16,065 nucleotides of DNA, from assembly GCF_938010505.1 (NCBI RefSeq), contig NZ_CALLVP010000133.1:1-16065 (forward strand), read 5' to 3'. This document shows positions 1-7,858 of the stretch, piece by piece. How positions within the stretch are numbered: the first letter of the stretch is position 1; the number at the start of each line of letters is the position of its first letter. The notes under the pieces are model-generated. The model searched no databases, had not been told where the DNA came from, and worked only from the letters and a program-made list of their open reading frames with translations. The translations under genes and the position numbers were made by a program. Source of the stretch: an uncultured Veillonella sp. (lineage in GTDB: Bacteria > Bacillota > Negativicutes > Veillonellales > Veillonellaceae).

Positions 1-1121
1 ACTATACATCTTCTCTCGTTGATTTATGGAATCAAATTGAAGATGTTCAAAAACGGATGGCTCTATTGCATTCTTATGAATCTTTAGAACAAGATTTATT
101 TGGTGATGTTCTAGGCGATGATAAGGAAAATATCATCTTCTCTGACACTTCCTATGGACTTGGCAAGGGTGCTAGCCATAATGATGACGTATATGCTATG
201 GAACAGGTACAATTATCTGACGTGCCAGTGCAACATGACTCTACGGTGGGCATGAATCATATTAAATTGAACGAATTACAATCTATGGGTGGCCTTTTCA
301 CTGGTTCTGGTGAAAGTTCTGTTAATGATATTTCAGATCTTGAGGATGATACCATTGAACATCTTGATGTCAGTCCTATAGATGGTGTTGAAAGCTTAGA
401 AATTCATCGCTTAGATAAAGATGATACGTTAGATACAGATGGTGTTGGTGAGCTTTCAAAAGCTAAGGAAGAAGAAAAAGCCTCTAAAATAGAAGATACA
501 TCATCTGAAAAAGAAGATAGGGATTATAAAAAAGAGGCCAAGTCTCTTAAAAAAGAGGGCAAATCTCAGAAGAAAGATAAGAAATCAGAGAAAGATGTAG
601 TGGACGATGAGGATAAGTCGTCCATTGATCCATATACAGCAGTGAATGCTATGTTATTTGGTAAAGCTGGTTTAGAGTCCGATAAAACGAATAAGAAGAT
701 GGAAAAGCTTCTTAAAAAGAAATTGAAACGCGTTGATGATGAATGGGCGCGTATCAACGGTTCTGAGGACAAGAAAGTTAAGGAAGATAAAAAAACCAAA
801 GAGGACAAGAAATCCAAAGAGGATAAAAAATCTAAAGAAGACAAAAAGTCCAAGGAAGAGAAGAAATCTAAGAAAGATAAGAAGTCTAAAGAAGATAAGA
901 AAGATAAAAAACACAAGAAGCATAAAGAAGATAAGCTTTATAAAGCCGAAGAAAAGTTAAAGAAAAAGAAAGATAAGGCTGAAAAGAAGCTTAAATTTTT
1001 AAATGATAAGTTAAAGACAGTCTTCTTAGCGGATACTTTCAAGAAAAAAGATAAAAAGAAAGACAAGAAAAAGGATAAACAATCCAAAAAAGATGAATCC
1101 GCAAAAAAGCAGGAACGATAG
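1..1121 (+). CDS. Lysine-rich acidic/basic low-complexity protein, 5' end outside window
   Basis: The product is not recognised. The frame is open from position 3, with no stop before the ATG at 57, and the upstream codons read YTSSLVDLWNQIEDVQKR, so ATG 57 is probably internal and the gene starts left of the window. Counting from 57 there are 354 residues. The first ~130 are acidic and lysine-poor. After that comes a long K/D/E/S-rich tail with repeated KSKEDKK-like units, predicted disordered or charged-helical. No signal peptide or membrane segment is visible in this part. The stop at 1119-1121 falls directly after an A AAA AAG heptamer, and a -1 shift there adds a coding-looking tail (separate entry). 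The tail could bind nucleic acid or an anionic polymer, but the sequence does not settle this. The reading frame itself is secure; the function is unknown. Confidence 0.75.
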   Translation, partial: YTSSLVDLWNQIEDVQKRMALLHSYESLEQDLFGDVLGDDKENIIFSDTSYGLGKGASHNDDVYAMEQVQLSDVPVQHDSTVGMNHIKLNELQSMGGLFTGSGESSVNDISDLEDDTIEHLDVSPIDGVESLEIHRLDKDDTLDTDGVGELSKAKEEEKASKIEDTSSEKEDRDYKKEAKSLKKEGKSQKKDKKSEKDVVDDEDKSSIDPYTAVNAMLFGKAGLESDKTNKKMEKLLKKKLKRVDDEWARINGSEDKKVKEDKKTKEDKKSKEDKKSKEDKKSKEEKKSKKDKKSKEDKKDKKHKKHKEDKLYKAEEKLKKKKDKAEKKLKFLNDKLKTVFLADTFKKKDKKKDKKKDKQSKKDESAKKQER

Positions 1122-1267
1122 TTTCCGTATGGAATAGTAAGGCCTCTGAAAAGACGGCCAAGGAGAGTGCTAGTGCGAAGAAATCAGCAAGTGCTGGGAC
1201 TATCGACCGTGGATGCGGTAAATGCAAACGATGTAAAGGGCCTAAATGTAAGAAATATCCAAGTTAA
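1103..1267 (+). other. Candidate -1 frameshift site and Cys-cluster C-terminal extension
   Basis: In the frame of the lysine-rich gene, 1103-1109 reads A AAA AAG, the canonical bacterial -1 slippery heptamer. The zero frame stops 10 nt later at 1119-1121. The -1 frame runs on to TAA at 1265-1267, adding about 52 residues. The early part resembles the upstream protein (WNSKASEKTAKESASAKKSA) and the end carries CGKCKRCKGPKC, a C-x2-C-x2-C-x4-C cluster. A short bulged stem (GGAAC with GTTTCC, 1112-1126) lies only 2 nt after the heptamer, closer than usual. A second stem with a GAAA loop sits at 1141-1159. No upstream Shine-Dalgarno-like stimulator is obvious. The alternative is a one-base indel in the A6 run, real or from assembly; then the tail is the true C-terminus. 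Confidence 0.5.
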
Positions 1268-1359
1268 TTGATTATTATGTAACTAGTAGAATATTACATG
1301 GCATATATGCTTGGTTTATGATGTTTTAATAATTATTTAGGCAGTATGGTTATGTAGTT

Positions 1360-1377
1360 TTGTTACGTATATAACAA
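1360..1377. promoter_or_regulatory. Small palindrome TTGTTA-N6-TAACAA
   Basis: Perfect 6-bp arms separated by CGTATA lie about 100 bp upstream of the LtaS-like gene. The symmetry and position suit an operator, but a short AT-rich palindrome can arise by chance and no regulator gene is nearby. Confidence 0.2.
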
Positions 1378-1400
1378 TATAGTTATTTTTCTAACATAGC

Positions 1401-1476
1401 AGTTAGGCTAATAATTAAGTTTAGTGTTAGGTTAATAATTAGAGTTATAGGATACAACAGTTAGGGGTTAATAATG
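1401..1476 (+). repeat. Three imperfect direct repeats TTAGG(n)TTAATAAT before the LtaS-like gene
   Basis: Copies begin at about 1403 (TTAGGCTAATAATTA), 1427 (TTAGGTTAATAATTA) and 1461 (TTAGGGGTTAATAATG). They are spaced 24 and 34 nt apart. The third copy contains the ribosome binding site (AGGGG) and the ATG of the following gene. This may be a duplicated translation-initiation region or a repeated protein-binding site. Confidence 0.4.
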
Positions 1477-3504
1477 AACCGATGGCAACGATTATTTGAA
1501 GGCATAAAGACAGAGATTAAGGTATTTATCTTTTTCTCTGCTTTATTGACTGCATTTAGAATCGTGTTTCTTGCAGTATTTCAATCACAACTAGCTTCTG
1601 TGACGATAGAGAATATCCTCACATCCTTGTGGCTAGGCTTTAGATTGAGTCTCAAGACCGTCGGTTCTTTGTGTTTACTGGGCTTTTTAGGGGGTACGTT
1701 GGTACATACCTTTGTACCTAAATGGCCGTCCTTGCGCATTAAACAAGTGATTTACTCCATTGCCACAGTACTATTGACCTTTTTATTTTTGGGACGCATT
1801 CCGTTCTATAAAATCTTCAACTCCTCCTACAATGCGATGCTCATCAACGGTAAAAACGACGATATCGGAGCCATTGTAAACACAGCAATCAACGAATATA
1901 ACGCCCTCATGTACATCGTTGGGGCCATTGTATTGAGCGCAGCTCTTTGCTGGTTCCTCGTTCGCTTCTTAGGATGGGATGCAAAGAATTATAGTGACTA
2001 TGTTGATGATCTAAGTAATGGTGATGATGCGGATAGTCTAAGAAATAGTGACTGTGCAGATAATCAACGACTTTGTACTACTTGGTATCCTAAGACGAAG
2101 AAAACACAATGGATGACTGGCATTGGATTGACGGTTGCTATTGGCGTACTAGGTCTATTCTTTAGATTTGGCGGTGCTTTCAGCTATACGAATTCCATCA
2201 ACTGGGAAAGTGCGGCGCGCCTAAGTTCTAATTTGTTGAATGAAAATATCCTCGATGATGTGCAGGCTCTCTATCGTGTTAAAAGCATTGCGAAACGGAC
2301 GGCTGAGCTTGAGGTTATTAACTTAACGCCTCAAGAGCTAAACGAAAAAATCACTGCCGTTGGCGGTAAGTTTAATGGCACTAATTTTGACGGTTCTTTT
2401 ACCAGAACCATTACAACACAGCGATTAGCGGAGCAACCACAGTCCATAAACCTCGTTCTTGGAGAATCCTATGGCTTGTGGCCGTTCCTCGCTGAATATA
2501 ACGAGCCTGGTGCGTACCTCGTTGAACAAGGTCGTAAATACGCTGCTAGTCCTCAAGCGATGAGCACGCAGCTAGCCCTCGCGCAAGGTACAGGCACGAT
2601 GCCGGCCATCAATGGTTTGTTGACGGGTATGCCTGACACAGGGTTATATCCTAACTATGAAGGTGAAAGTTTCAAAGAGCCTTATGGTTTAGGTATTGGT
2701 CCTGTTATGAAAAAGCTAGGCTACAAGACTGTATTTTGGTATGGTGGCTTTAGTACTTGGCAAAATGTTAAGAACTTTGCTTTATCTCAAGGTTTCGATG
2801 AATTCCACGATGCTTCAGAAATGCCAAGCGAAGACGGCAACGCTTGGGGTGTAGGCGATAAAGATTTATTTAAAGCTATTTCTACCTATATGGATCAACA
2901 TAGAGGGGAAAAAATTCTCAATGTTATCATGACCACTTCTAATCATCCACCGTATAGCATCAATGTCGCTAAGGAAGGCTACGATGTGAATAAGGTAAAA
3001 GGTCATTTGCCTGATTCTATCGAAGAAAACGACAAGCAATTGAACGAAATGGGTCATATTTGGTACGCAGATCACGTGATGGGTGATTTTATCGTTCGCG
3101 AAGAAAAAGCAGATCCGTCTGCACTCTTCGTTATCACTGGTGACCATAGCGAACGCTTTAACTTTGCTCGTGAAGTAGGTCCTAATGTGGCATCTACGAT
3201 TCCACTTATTTTCTATGGTCGTGGCATTCATAAAGAATGGCTTGCGCCTAATGCATTTGGCATGAGCATTCAAATCATTCCAACCTTGGCAGAATTAGTG
3301 GGTCGTCCAGGTCAAACCTATAAAGCCATGGTGCCTAGTTTGTTTACACAAGAGGAATTTGTCTTTAACCATAGATTGTATCTCAATAAAAACGGAAAAG
3401 TATCAGAACAAAGTGCAAGTATGCCGCAATCCTATGGGGATATAATTAAAAACATGCGAGAACTAGCGGCATGGCGTATTAAGCACGGAAATAATATTCA
3501 ATAA
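1474..3504 (+). CDS. LtaS/MdoB-type phosphoglycerol (or related) transferase, sulfatase superfamily
   Basis: A 676-residue membrane enzyme of the LtaS/OpgB alkaline-phosphatase superfamily. About five hydrophobic helices (roughly residues 13-35, 48-75, 86-104, 140-162, 208-228) precede an extracytoplasmic catalytic domain. Visible landmarks are GES with E331, GTGTMPA with T375 as likely nucleophile (T373 is the alternative), NHPPYS at 490-495 and TGDHSER with D557-H558 as metal ligands. Family members move glycerol-phosphate or a similar headgroup from a phospholipid to a glycan outside the inner membrane. In a diderm host the acceptor is more likely LPS or periplasmic glycan than classical lipoteichoic acid; this is inference. 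AGGGG lies about 8 nt before ATG 1474. The 138-nt gap to the glycosyltransferases suggests a separate transcript or an internal promoter. Confidence 0.85.
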   Translation: MNRWQRLFEGIKTEIKVFIFFSALLTAFRIVFLAVFQSQLASVTIENILTSLWLGFRLSLKTVGSLCLLGFLGGTLVHTFVPKWPSLRIKQVIYSIATVLLTFLFLGRIPFYKIFNSSYNAMLINGKNDDIGAIVNTAINEYNALMYIVGAIVLSAALCWFLVRFLGWDAKNYSDYVDDLSNGDDADSLRNSDCADNQRLCTTWYPKTKKTQWMTGIGLTVAIGVLGLFFRFGGAFSYTNSINWESAARLSSNLLNENILDDVQALYRVKSIAKRTAELEVINLTPQELNEKITAVGGKFNGTNFDGSFTRTITTQRLAEQPQSINLVLGESYGLWPFLAEYNEPGAYLVEQGRKYAASPQAMSTQLALAQGTGTMPAINGLLTGMPDTGLYPNYEGESFKEPYGLGIGPVMKKLGYKTVFWYGGFSTWQNVKNFALSQGFDEFHDASEMPSEDGNAWGVGDKDLFKAISTYMDQHRGEKILNVIMTTSNHPPYSINVAKEGYDVNKVKGHLPDSIEENDKQLNEMGHIWYADHVMGDFIVREEKADPSALFVITGDHSERFNFAREVGPNVASTIPLIFYGRGIHKEWLAPNAFGMSIQIIPTLAELVGRPGQTYKAMVPSLFTQEEFVFNHRLYLNKNGKVSEQSASMPQSYGDIIKNMRELAAWRIKHGNNIQ

Positions 3505-3642
3505 CATTTTTTAGTTTATTTACGTAAAGAATCGATTTATTCAATTAAGTAAGTGATAATTTGGTTTGAGCTGTTTGTATATAAAACTAAGCTTATGTAA
3601 TCATTAGTTATATGGCTAGTGCATGTTTAAGAGGAGCATGGA

Positions 3643-4611
3643 ATGGAGTTAATTTCGGTCATTGTACCCGTCTATAATGTGGAATCTTATGTTGCAGAAT
3701 GTATTGAGTCCATTCAAAACCAAACGTATATGAATTTGGAAATCATCTTAGTAAATGATGGTTCTACAGATGCTAGTGGTGATATTTGTGATCAGTATGC
3801 AGCCTATGATGAGCGAATACAGGTCATTCACAAAGAGAATGCTGGAGTTAGTGCGGCTCGCAATACGGGGATAGAAGCGGCTAATGGTGACTATATTGCC
3901 TTTGTGGACTCCGATGATTACATTGGGCTCACCCTCTATGAAGATATGTTAAAGCTTTTAAAAGAGCATGATCTTGATATTATCGAATTTACTGCTTTCA
4001 GAGATAAAAATGGTGATATTATCGAAGGTTGCAATGATGGTCAATTAGAAATTTATGAGAAAGAGGATGCCTTGCGATTAGCCATGCATGATTGTTTTGT
4101 GGCGGCTTGGAGTAAGTTATATAAACGCAGTGCTATCGGTGATGTGCGTTTTCCTGTAGGGCGAAAGTTCGAGGATACTGCTACATCCTATCGATATGTA
4201 GCTAATGCCAATCGGGTGGGTCATATCAATCGTTGTTACTATTACTATCGACTCAATCCAAATTCCATAACTCAAACCTCTTTTCATCCGAAATCTCGAT
4301 GGGATTTTGTGCTCGGTTACGAGGAACGCTTGCAATATGCTATAGATCATCAATTACCATATGTTGATGATTGCAATAGTTTATTGATGAAAGCCGTATT
4401 ATCCTGTTTAACGGCTTACTATGCAAAGCCAACGGGTAATCAAGTGTATTACGATAAGTGTAAAAAAATGATTGAAACTTATCGCAATGACGCATCCTAT
4501 AAGCTATTAAATTCTAAATATAAGCTCTTTTTATGGTCCTTTGGCCGTGCCGATTGGATTCATAAAATAGGGGCTCGTTTATCGTACTTAGCAAAACAAG
4601 TACGTTCGTAA
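3643..4611 (+). CDS. Family 2 glycosyltransferase (GT-A)
   Basis: The 322-residue cytoplasmic enzyme opens with the standard GT2 nucleotide-sugar domain: ISVIVPVYNVESY at residues 4-16, VNDGSTD at 37-43, NAGVSAARNTG near 66-76, and the DXD-type metal site FVDSDDY at 87-93. The C-terminal third is variable, as expected for an acceptor-binding region, and has no clear membrane helix, so it probably acts at the inner face of the membrane on a lipid-linked or LPS-type acceptor. AGGAG about 8 nt before ATG 3643 supports the start. The stop TAA at 4609-4611 is followed within 15 nt by the next start, and four genes in a row keep this close spacing, indicating one operon. Sugar donor and acceptor cannot be read from the sequence. 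Confidence 0.9.
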   Translation: MELISVIVPVYNVESYVAECIESIQNQTYMNLEIILVNDGSTDASGDICDQYAAYDERIQVIHKENAGVSAARNTGIEAANGDYIAFVDSDDYIGLTLYEDMLKLLKEHDLDIIEFTAFRDKNGDIIEGCNDGQLEIYEKEDALRLAMHDCFVAAWSKLYKRSAIGDVRFPVGRKFEDTATSYRYVANANRVGHINRCYYYYRLNPNSITQTSFHPKSRWDFVLGYEERLQYAIDHQLPYVDDCNSLLMKAVLSCLTAYYAKPTGNQVYYDKCKKMIETYRNDASYKLLNSKYKLFLWSFGRADWIHKIGARLSYLAKQVRS

Positions 4612-4626
4612 GTGAAAGGTAAAACT

Positions 4627-5385
4627 ATGGCAACTGTATCTGTAATAATCTTAGCGAGAAATGAAGAACATAATATTCATGACTGCATTGAGTCAGTGCA
4701 GTTTGCCGATGAAGTTTTGGTTATCGATGATTTTAGCACCGATAAAACCTTAGTTATAGCTCAAGAATTAGGGGCTCGTGTTATTCAACATCTATTAAAT
4801 GGAGATTGGGCTCAACAACGACGATTTGGTGTTTCTCAATCTAAATGTGATTGGGTTTTATTTTTAGATGCAGATGAGCGTATTTCTAACTCTTTAGCTA
4901 AGGAAATACAAGAGGTTATATCTGATAACTCTAAAAAATCGTATTGGATACAAAGAAGTAATAAATTTCAACATAACCATGCTACACATGGTGTACTGCG
5001 TCCTGATTATGTATTACGTTTAATGCCAAAGGATGGAGTTACCATTGAGGGGACTGTGCATGAGTCAATATCAAGTCTATATCCATCTGAAAAATTACAA
5101 CATTCGATGTACCATTATACCTACGATAATTGGCATCAATATTTCAATAAATTCAACAATTATACCACATTATCTGCTGAAAAATATCGTGATAATGGTA
5201 AAAGCTGTTCTTTTATCAAGGATATAATTCTGCGTCCTACCTGGGCTTTCATCAAGGTGTACTTCTTACAAGGCGGTATTCTCGATGGGAAGATGGGCTT
5301 TATTTTGTCCGTTAATCACTACTTTTACACGATGACTAAATACGTAAAGTTTTACTATTTACTAAAATCCAAGGGTAAATTGTAA
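4627..5385 (+). CDS. WaaE/KdtX-like family 2 glycosyltransferase
   Basis: A GT2 enzyme of the beta-1,4-glucosyltransferase subgroup that adds sugar to the LPS inner core. Counting from ATG 4627 (252 residues) it shows SVIILARNEEHNI (5-17), VIDDFSTDKT (32-41), the DXD-type LDADERIS (80-87), and the later VTIEGTVHES segment typical of this subgroup near the acceptor site. A GTG at 4612 would give five more residues, but it directly abuts the previous stop and has no ribosome binding site. AAAGG sits 7 nt before ATG 4627, so I prefer that start. The length matches the family. It lies second in a tight glycosyltransferase operon, which supports an LOS/LPS-type core role. The exact linkage is inferred only from family. 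Confidence 0.85.
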   Translation: MATVSVIILARNEEHNIHDCIESVQFADEVLVIDDFSTDKTLVIAQELGARVIQHLLNGDWAQQRRFGVSQSKCDWVLFLDADERISNSLAKEIQEVISDNSKKSYWIQRSNKFQHNHATHGVLRPDYVLRLMPKDGVTIEGTVHESISSLYPSEKLQHSMYHYTYDNWHQYFNKFNNYTTLSAEKYRDNGKSCSFIKDIILRPTWAFIKVYFLQGGILDGKMGFILSVNHYFYTMTKYVKFYYLLKSKGKL

Positions 5386-5398
5386 TAGAGGGAGCATT

Positions 5399-6337
5399 AT
5401 GTTAGGCAATTTTGGAAAACATTGGCATATAGGCCGTACTATATATGGCAAGCGCACATGGCGTGAAACGAGACGAACCTTCTTACATACAATGCGCTCT
5501 TGTCGTCATGACTCAACGGTTACGGAATTTGAAAACTTCTTTAAATCTTATACTCCAGATCCAAAGCTGTTAGAAAAACATTCTAGTCTCTATGAATTGA
5601 TGAGCCGTATGTTTTTGATTAAGAATTCTACGCCACAATGGCGTTTGGAGGCACTTCGTCAGCATTTCACAATCTTACAAGAGGTGTTTACGGATGAAGC
5701 GATTCAGCTCATGTATGTAGACGAGGTGGAGTTTGATTATTTCGATAAAAAACGGGGTATTACCCTTTGGAGTTCTGATGAGCTCGATATGTCTGCTCAT
5801 CTATATTACGAGCCGGGACAACGTAAGGAAGGCTTCTTGACGGTTATGCTCTTACTCGAAGATAAGGGTGTATACCATGCAAATATTCGCTTTGCTAAAG
5901 GCCATAACGGAGAGAGAACTCTTGTTATCGGTACTATTCAAGGTTATAAAGATGGTCTTGAGCGAGCTAAGAAGATTACGAAAAAGATGTATGGTTACCG
6001 TCCGAAGAACTTTATTACCTTCTTGATTCGTGAAATCGCTCATGCTGCGCAAGTAGAATCCATACTTGCTGTATCTGATGAAGGCTTCTATGCAAATTCA
6101 CATATGGTGCGCGGTAATAAATCAAAGGTTGCTATATTAGATACCTTGTGGGAGGATATCGGCGGTACCGTATTGGAATCTAATCCAAATTATTTCACTA
6201 TTCCACTTGAAGAAGAACGCAAACCTATGGAAGAGATTAAATCACAAAAACGTAGCCAATATCGCAATCGCTATGCTCTGTTAGATGAGTATGAGGCTAT
6301 GATTCAAGAAAACATAAAACCGTATGTAAAAGCCTAG
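5399..6337 (+). CDS. VirK/YbjX family protein (DUF535)
   Basis: A 312-residue soluble-looking protein that I recognise as the DUF535 (VirK/YbjX) family from its overall pattern: an N-terminal RTFLHTMRSC stretch, the LYYEPGQRKEGFLTVMLL core near residues 135-155, RTLVIGTIQGYKDG, and the conserved C-terminal YRNRYALLDEY. Members in Gram-negative pathogens are linked to envelope stress, LPS-related phenotypes and resistance to cationic peptides. No biochemical reaction is firmly established. AGAGGGAG about 6 nt before ATG 5399 supports the start. It follows the WaaE-like gene by 13 nt and precedes the GT-B gene by 9 nt, so it belongs to the same operon. A scrap of a second copy lies at 7716-7808. 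Confidence 0.85.
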   Translation: MLGNFGKHWHIGRTIYGKRTWRETRRTFLHTMRSCRHDSTVTEFENFFKSYTPDPKLLEKHSSLYELMSRMFLIKNSTPQWRLEALRQHFTILQEVFTDEAIQLMYVDEVEFDYFDKKRGITLWSSDELDMSAHLYYEPGQRKEGFLTVMLLLEDKGVYHANIRFAKGHNGERTLVIGTIQGYKDGLERAKKITKKMYGYRPKNFITFLIREIAHAAQVESILAVSDEGFYANSHMVRGNKSKVAILDTLWEDIGGTVLESNPNYFTIPLEEERKPMEEIKSQKRSQYRNRYALLDEYEAMIQENIKPYVKA

Positions 6338-6346
6338 AGGTGTGCT

Positions 6347-7567
6347 ATGCGCATAGCAATTTTAGAAAGTATTGTCATGCCTGCTGGTCATGAGGTGGAA
6401 TTTGATCGCATCCTCATCAACGAATTAAAGCGTCAAGGTCATGAACCAGTACTATTCGTGCCGGAAAACTTTCCTTTTAAAGTAGATTATGGAGTAGATA
6501 TAGTGTACTTGGAAGGTGGAGAGGTAGTGACCTATGCGGGAGCGTCTAAGTGGAAGAAGCCGTTTTTATCCATTTTACGAGAACGCCGTCGCCGCAATTG
6601 GTTCAAATCAGCAGCAGAAAAAATTAAAGAATATAATATAGATGCTTTAATCATTCCGACGGGGACATATCGCTATATTAAAGCTTTGTTAGACACGCCG
6701 TTAAAGGACAGTAAGGCAGCAGTACATGTTATCTTTCATGGCATTGGCAAGGGAGAAATGGATCGCTTTATTAAGCAAGCTCATCGTGCTAATGCGTATA
6801 GAAACGTGTACCTCGATGTTATCTCTTTGCGCGATGATATGTTGCGCCCTGATTTACCGAGAGTTCGTAAAATCTTGCCTCCTGTGTTCTTGCCATTTAG
6901 TGAATTGAGTGGAGAACAGAAGAATAGTGATACGCAAGATAATGTTAATATAGAAGACCAAAAAGTTCCGAATTCTACAACTTGTATAGATACTAATTTG
7001 GAAACCTCTAAATCAGCAAATAAACTGATAAAATTAGGTTTCTTTGGTCAGTTTAGAAAAGAGAAAAATATTGAGCGCTTTATAGATGCCTTTGTATCGC
7101 TGAATTATGATGATTCGGTACAACTCGTCGTTCAAGGGGCAACGGTAAAGCCTGAAGATGGGGCTTTATTTGAGTCTATCATCAAGAAATATAGCCAGTA
7201 TAATAATATTAAGTTTATCCATGCCAGTCTGATTGGGAAAGACTGGGATATAGCCTTATTGAGTGTAGATGCTTTATTATTGCCGTATGGAGCAGAGCGA
7301 TATCGTTATCACTGGGCGGCTATGCTGTTTACTGCTATTGGCTTTTACAAGCCGGTTCTTATATCTCCAGAAATCAATCCTGAAGTATTAGATCAATGCA
7401 GTATAGGTATGGCTTTGGATTTAACATCTCAAGAAACTATTGTACAAGGATTAGAGGAATTTATAGATATTATATCTAATAGGCCTGATATTTTTAAGAA
7501 AGGTTTAACAACGGCGAATTTAACATATAGTCAAGAACGTTTGATAAAAGAAATCTTAGATGTATAG
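6347..7567 (+). CDS. GT-B fold glycosyltransferase-like protein
   Basis: A 406-residue protein with two Rossmann-like halves. The N-terminal half begins with MRIAILESIVMPAGHEVEFD and contains HVIFHGIGKGEMDRF (about 127-141). The C-terminal half starts around residue 230 with LGFFGQFRKEKNIERFIDAF, the usual opening of a glycosyltransferase group 1 nucleotide-binding domain, and includes LLPYGAERYRYHWAAML, where the glutamate is in the place of the donor-binding acid. Residues ~188-226 form a polar N/D/T/S-rich linker between the halves, longer than usual. No transmembrane helix is evident. AGAGG about 6 nt before ATG 6347 supports the start. It is last in the operon that opens at 3643, so a role in surface glycan assembly is likely; donor and acceptor are unknown. 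Confidence 0.75.
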   Translation: MRIAILESIVMPAGHEVEFDRILINELKRQGHEPVLFVPENFPFKVDYGVDIVYLEGGEVVTYAGASKWKKPFLSILRERRRRNWFKSAAEKIKEYNIDALIIPTGTYRYIKALLDTPLKDSKAAVHVIFHGIGKGEMDRFIKQAHRANAYRNVYLDVISLRDDMLRPDLPRVRKILPPVFLPFSELSGEQKNSDTQDNVNIEDQKVPNSTTCIDTNLETSKSANKLIKLGFFGQFRKEKNIERFIDAFVSLNYDDSVQLVVQGATVKPEDGALFESIIKKYSQYNNIKFIHASLIGKDWDIALLSVDALLLPYGAERYRYHWAAMLFTAIGFYKPVLISPEINPEVLDQCSIGMALDLTSQETIVQGLEEFIDIISNRPDIFKKGLTTANLTYSQERLIKEILDV

Positions 7568-7715
7568 TATTAGCTATATAATAAGTAATAGTACCTATAT
7601 TATTAGTGATGTAGGTTATAATGCTAATAATTATTTATCTGTTAAAAAGTATATATTGATATTCGATTTTATAAAATTCTATTAGGAAAATTACTTAAGT
7701 TTATTGAATCATTAA

Positions 7716-7808
7716 ATGACAAAATGTAGTCAATATCGAAAGCGCTATGAATTACTTGATCAATATATGGTACAAATTAATGAAAATTTAAAGCTATACT
7801 TAAAATGA
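7716..7808 (+). pseudogene. C-terminal remnant of a second VirK/YbjX gene
   Basis: The frame 7725-7808 encodes CSQYRKRYELLDQYMVQINE followed by NLKLYLK and a stop. It lines up without gaps with the end of the intact VirK/YbjX protein (RSQYRNRYALLDEYEAMIQE, then NIKPYVKA). The DNA is also visibly similar over about 80 nt. The rest of the gene is absent; a weakly similar stretch in another frame (FIESLNDKM, about 7698-7726) may extend it upstream past a frameshift. An ATG at 7716 could allow a 30-residue peptide, but there is no ribosome binding site worth noting. Most likely this is debris of a duplicated or recombined glycan operon. Confidence 0.7.
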
Positions 7809-7858
7809 TTTTGGGGTAAATTTTTAAGTAAAGATAAAGGAAGAGGGGACCTTATTTT

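Noticed and set aside
566..960. Overlapping frames opposite and within the lysine-rich gene
   Set aside because: They are long only because AAG/AAA/GAT-rich DNA lacks stops in other frames; the predicted products are low-complexity F/L/S or R/K/I and have no ribosome binding sites.
1214..1249. Ferredoxin-like iron-sulfur motif in the frameshift tail
   Set aside because: The spacing C-x2-C-x2-C-x4-C differs from the ferredoxin C-x2-C-x2-C-x3-C-P pattern and the surroundings are not ferredoxin-like, so no cofactor is assigned.
4612..4626. GTG start for the WaaE-like glycosyltransferase
   Set aside because: It abuts the previous stop without a ribosome binding site; ATG 4627 has AAAGG at good spacing and fits the family's N-terminus.
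7568..7715. Possible further glycosyltransferase remnant upstream of the VirK scrap
   Set aside because: Short frames such as YNANNYLSVKKYILIFDFIK exist but match nothing I can name, and they are interrupted; not enough to call a pseudogene.
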